Below are positions 5,093 through 6,389 of a DNA stretch of 6,389 bases, piece by piece. Below the pieces are notes generated by a model that was given only the letters and a program-made list of their open reading frames with translations, did no database searches and was not told the DNA's origin. Made by a program: the position numbers and the translations under genes. Position 1 is the stretch's first letter. Every line of letters starts with the position of its first letter. Origin of the DNA: Desulfobacula sp. (lineage in GTDB: Bacteria; Desulfobacterota; Desulfobacteria; Desulfobacterales; Desulfobacteraceae); NCBI RefSeq assembly GCF_021107415.1, contig NZ_JAIOSW010000342.1:1-6389 (forward strand), read 5' to 3'.

Positions 5093-6389
5093 TTATAATG
5101 TCATTCCCAGTTTTTTAATCCTTCTGAAAAGGGTGCTTTTATGGATACCCAGATCTTTAGCCGCAGCACTGCGGTTATAATTATTACGTGCCAGGGCATC
5201 TGTAATGAGTTTAATTTGTGCTGATTTAACAGGATCACTATCTTTTTCTCCATTGATATTGGATGGCAGGGATAAAAATCCGGGTAAATGATTCAGCTTT
5301 ATATAGCCCTCGGAACAGAGGACAAAGGCATGTTCAATGATATTCTCAAGCTCCCGGATATTGCCGGCAAACTCATGGGACATAAATGCCTGAAGGACTT
5401 TTTTATCTATCCCCTGGATAAATTTCCCCTGGCGGATATTCATTTTCTGGATAAACCGATCCACAAGAAGGGGAATATCTTCCATCCTATGTCGCAGCGG
5501 TGGTAAAGAGAGCCGGATAACATCAATTCTGTAATAGAGATCCTGTCTGAATCGATTTTGAGAGACAAGGTCGGAAAGTCTTTGATTGGTTGCTGCAATA
5601 ATTCGTATATTGGTTTTTTCCTGAGCCAGGGCACCAAGGGGGGTGAACTCATGCTCCTGAAGAACCCGAAGAAGACTAACCTGGAAAGCCGGGCTTGTAT
5701 CTCCGATTTCATCAAGAAAGATAGTGCCGCCGTCGGCAAGGGCAAATTGGCCTGGTTTGTCTTTCATGGCATTGGTAAACGCACCTTTTTTGTATCCAAA
5801 TAATTCGGATTCAAGAAGCGTATCAGGAAGTGCCCCGCAGTTTATGGCAATAAAAGGTTTGTTTTTTCTGTGGCTCATATTATGGATAGCCCGTGCAAAT
5901 AATTCTTTTCCCGTACCGGTTTCTCCCTCTATCAGAACCGAAGAGTCACTGTCTGATACCTGGGGCAGGATATTAAAGATAGTCTTCATGGCATCGCTTC
6001 TGCTGATAATATCTTCCACTTTAAATTTTGTTGACAACTCTTTTCTGAGCTGCTCAACAAGAGAGTGATCCCTGAAGGTCTCAATTCCGCCAATGACTTC
6101 GGCGTTTTTATCGATCAAAAGAGAAGTGGATGCTGTGATGGGTATTTTTTTCTTTTCCCTGTTAATAATATATCCCGACGAGTTGATGAAAGGCCTGCCT
6201 TCTTCCATGGTTCTTTTGAGTGCACAGTCCTGTTCACACATATTGGAACGAAAGACTTCCCAGCAATGCCGACCAATGGCATCTTTACGTGAGATGCCGG
6301 TTATCTCTTCTGCTGCTCGGTTAAAAGATGTGATTTTCCAATTGTGATCTATTGTAAAAACACCATCTGATATACTTTCAAGAATGACC
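5093..6389 (-). CDS. PAS-domain sigma-54-dependent transcriptional activator, N-terminus beyond window
   Basis: The frame is open through the right edge; 431 residues are visible, counted here from the codon at 6388-6386. An ATG at 6241 lies inside the PAS domain and is not the true start. Residues 1-110 are a PAS domain with cysteines at 42, 51 and 55 (H-C-W-E and M-C-E-Q-D-C) that may sense redox state or a metal. The AAA+ domain follows. Its Walker A G-E-T-G-T-G-K-E is at 155-162, the sigma-54 contact loop is G-A-F-T-N-A (202-207, where the consensus is GAFTGA), Walker B G-G-T-I-F-L-D-E is at 220-227, A-T-N at 266-268, and G-N-I-R-E-L at 342-347. Residues about 394-427 form a Fis-type helix-turn-helix. 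There is no receiver domain, so it is controlled by direct sensing and not by phosphorylation, unless one lies beyond the edge. It should bind upstream of sigma-54 promoters and drive open-complex formation by ATP hydrolysis. Its probable target is the COG1433 gene downstream. Confidence 0.95.
   Translation of the reverse strand, partial: VILESISDGVFTIDHNWKITSFNRAAEEITGISRKDAIGRHCWEVFRSNMCEQDCALKRTMEEGRPFINSSGYIINREKKKIPITASTSLLIDKNAEVIGGIETFRDHSLVEQLRKELSTKFKVEDIISRSDAMKTIFNILPQVSDSDSSVLIEGETGTGKELFARAIHNMSHRKNKPFIAINCGALPDTLLESELFGYKKGAFTNAMKDKPGQFALADGGTIFLDEIGDTSPAFQVSLLRVLQEHEFTPLGALAQEKTNIRIIAATNQRLSDLVSQNRFRQDLYYRIDVIRLSLPPLRHRMEDIPLLVDRFIQKMNIRQGKFIQGIDKKVLQAFMSHEFAGNIRELENIIEHAFVLCSEGYIKLNHLPGFLSLPSNINGEKDSDPVKSAQIKLITDALARNNYNRSAAAKDLGIHKSTLFRRIKKLGMTL

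Noticed and set aside
5093..6241. ATG at 6241 as the start of the activator gene
   Set aside because: The same frame continues upstream to the window edge with a clear PAS sequence (S-D-G-V-F-T-I-D, then N-R-A-A-E-E-I-T-G), so the gene is truncated by the window.

Overview
The window looks like a piece of chromosome from an anaerobic, AT-rich member of the Desulfobacterota, most likely a sulfate reducer of the Desulfobacula/Desulfobacter kind. The pointers are a four-haem cytochrome c3-type protein, a histidine kinase with the Cys-rich C-terminal insert I associate with this phylum, a PAS-type sigma-54 activator with a 'HCWEVF…MCEQDC' cysteine motif, and an orange-protein/NifX-like (COG1433) protein beside that activator. 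The taxonomic placement is inferred from protein character, not from any search.

Layout, left to right. Positions 1-569 (minus) hold the N-terminal two thirds of an EamA/DMT-type membrane transporter that runs off the left edge. Divergent from it, at 679-990 (plus), is a small alkyltransferase-like DNA-repair protein (Trp in place of the catalytic Cys). At 1039-1608 (minus) is a DUF2889 protein, preceded in the same direction by a 637-residue soluble PAS-GAF histidine kinase (1701-3614, minus). An 18-bp tandem repeat straddles the kinase stop codon. Divergent from the kinase, at 3780-4448 (plus), is a membrane-anchored or lipid-anchored tetrahaem cytochrome c3-family protein with a long charged linker.

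The right third is the most informative part. A 5'-truncated PAS/AAA+/Fis sigma-54 activator (5093-6389, minus) lies directly upstream of a COG1433 protein (4495-4884, minus). Between them I see a good -24/-12 sigma-54 promoter on the minus strand (4920-4935), a perfect AGGAGG ribosome binding site serving a TTG start at 4884, and a 17-bp perfect palindrome built on TTGCAA (5056-5072), about 155 bp upstream of the predicted transcription start. This is where an activator would be expected to bind. The arrangement reads as a compact activator-plus-target unit. It resembles the sigma-54-controlled orange-protein (orp) operons of Desulfovibrio, but without the MinD-type ATPases inside this window.

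The genes are mostly in short, separately oriented units, so apart from the activator/COG1433 pair and possibly the kinase/DUF2889 pair, I see no reason to assume a shared pathway. No RNA genes, CRISPR arrays or insertion sequences were found, and no convincing factor-independent terminator. No stretch longer than 300 bases lacks a gene.
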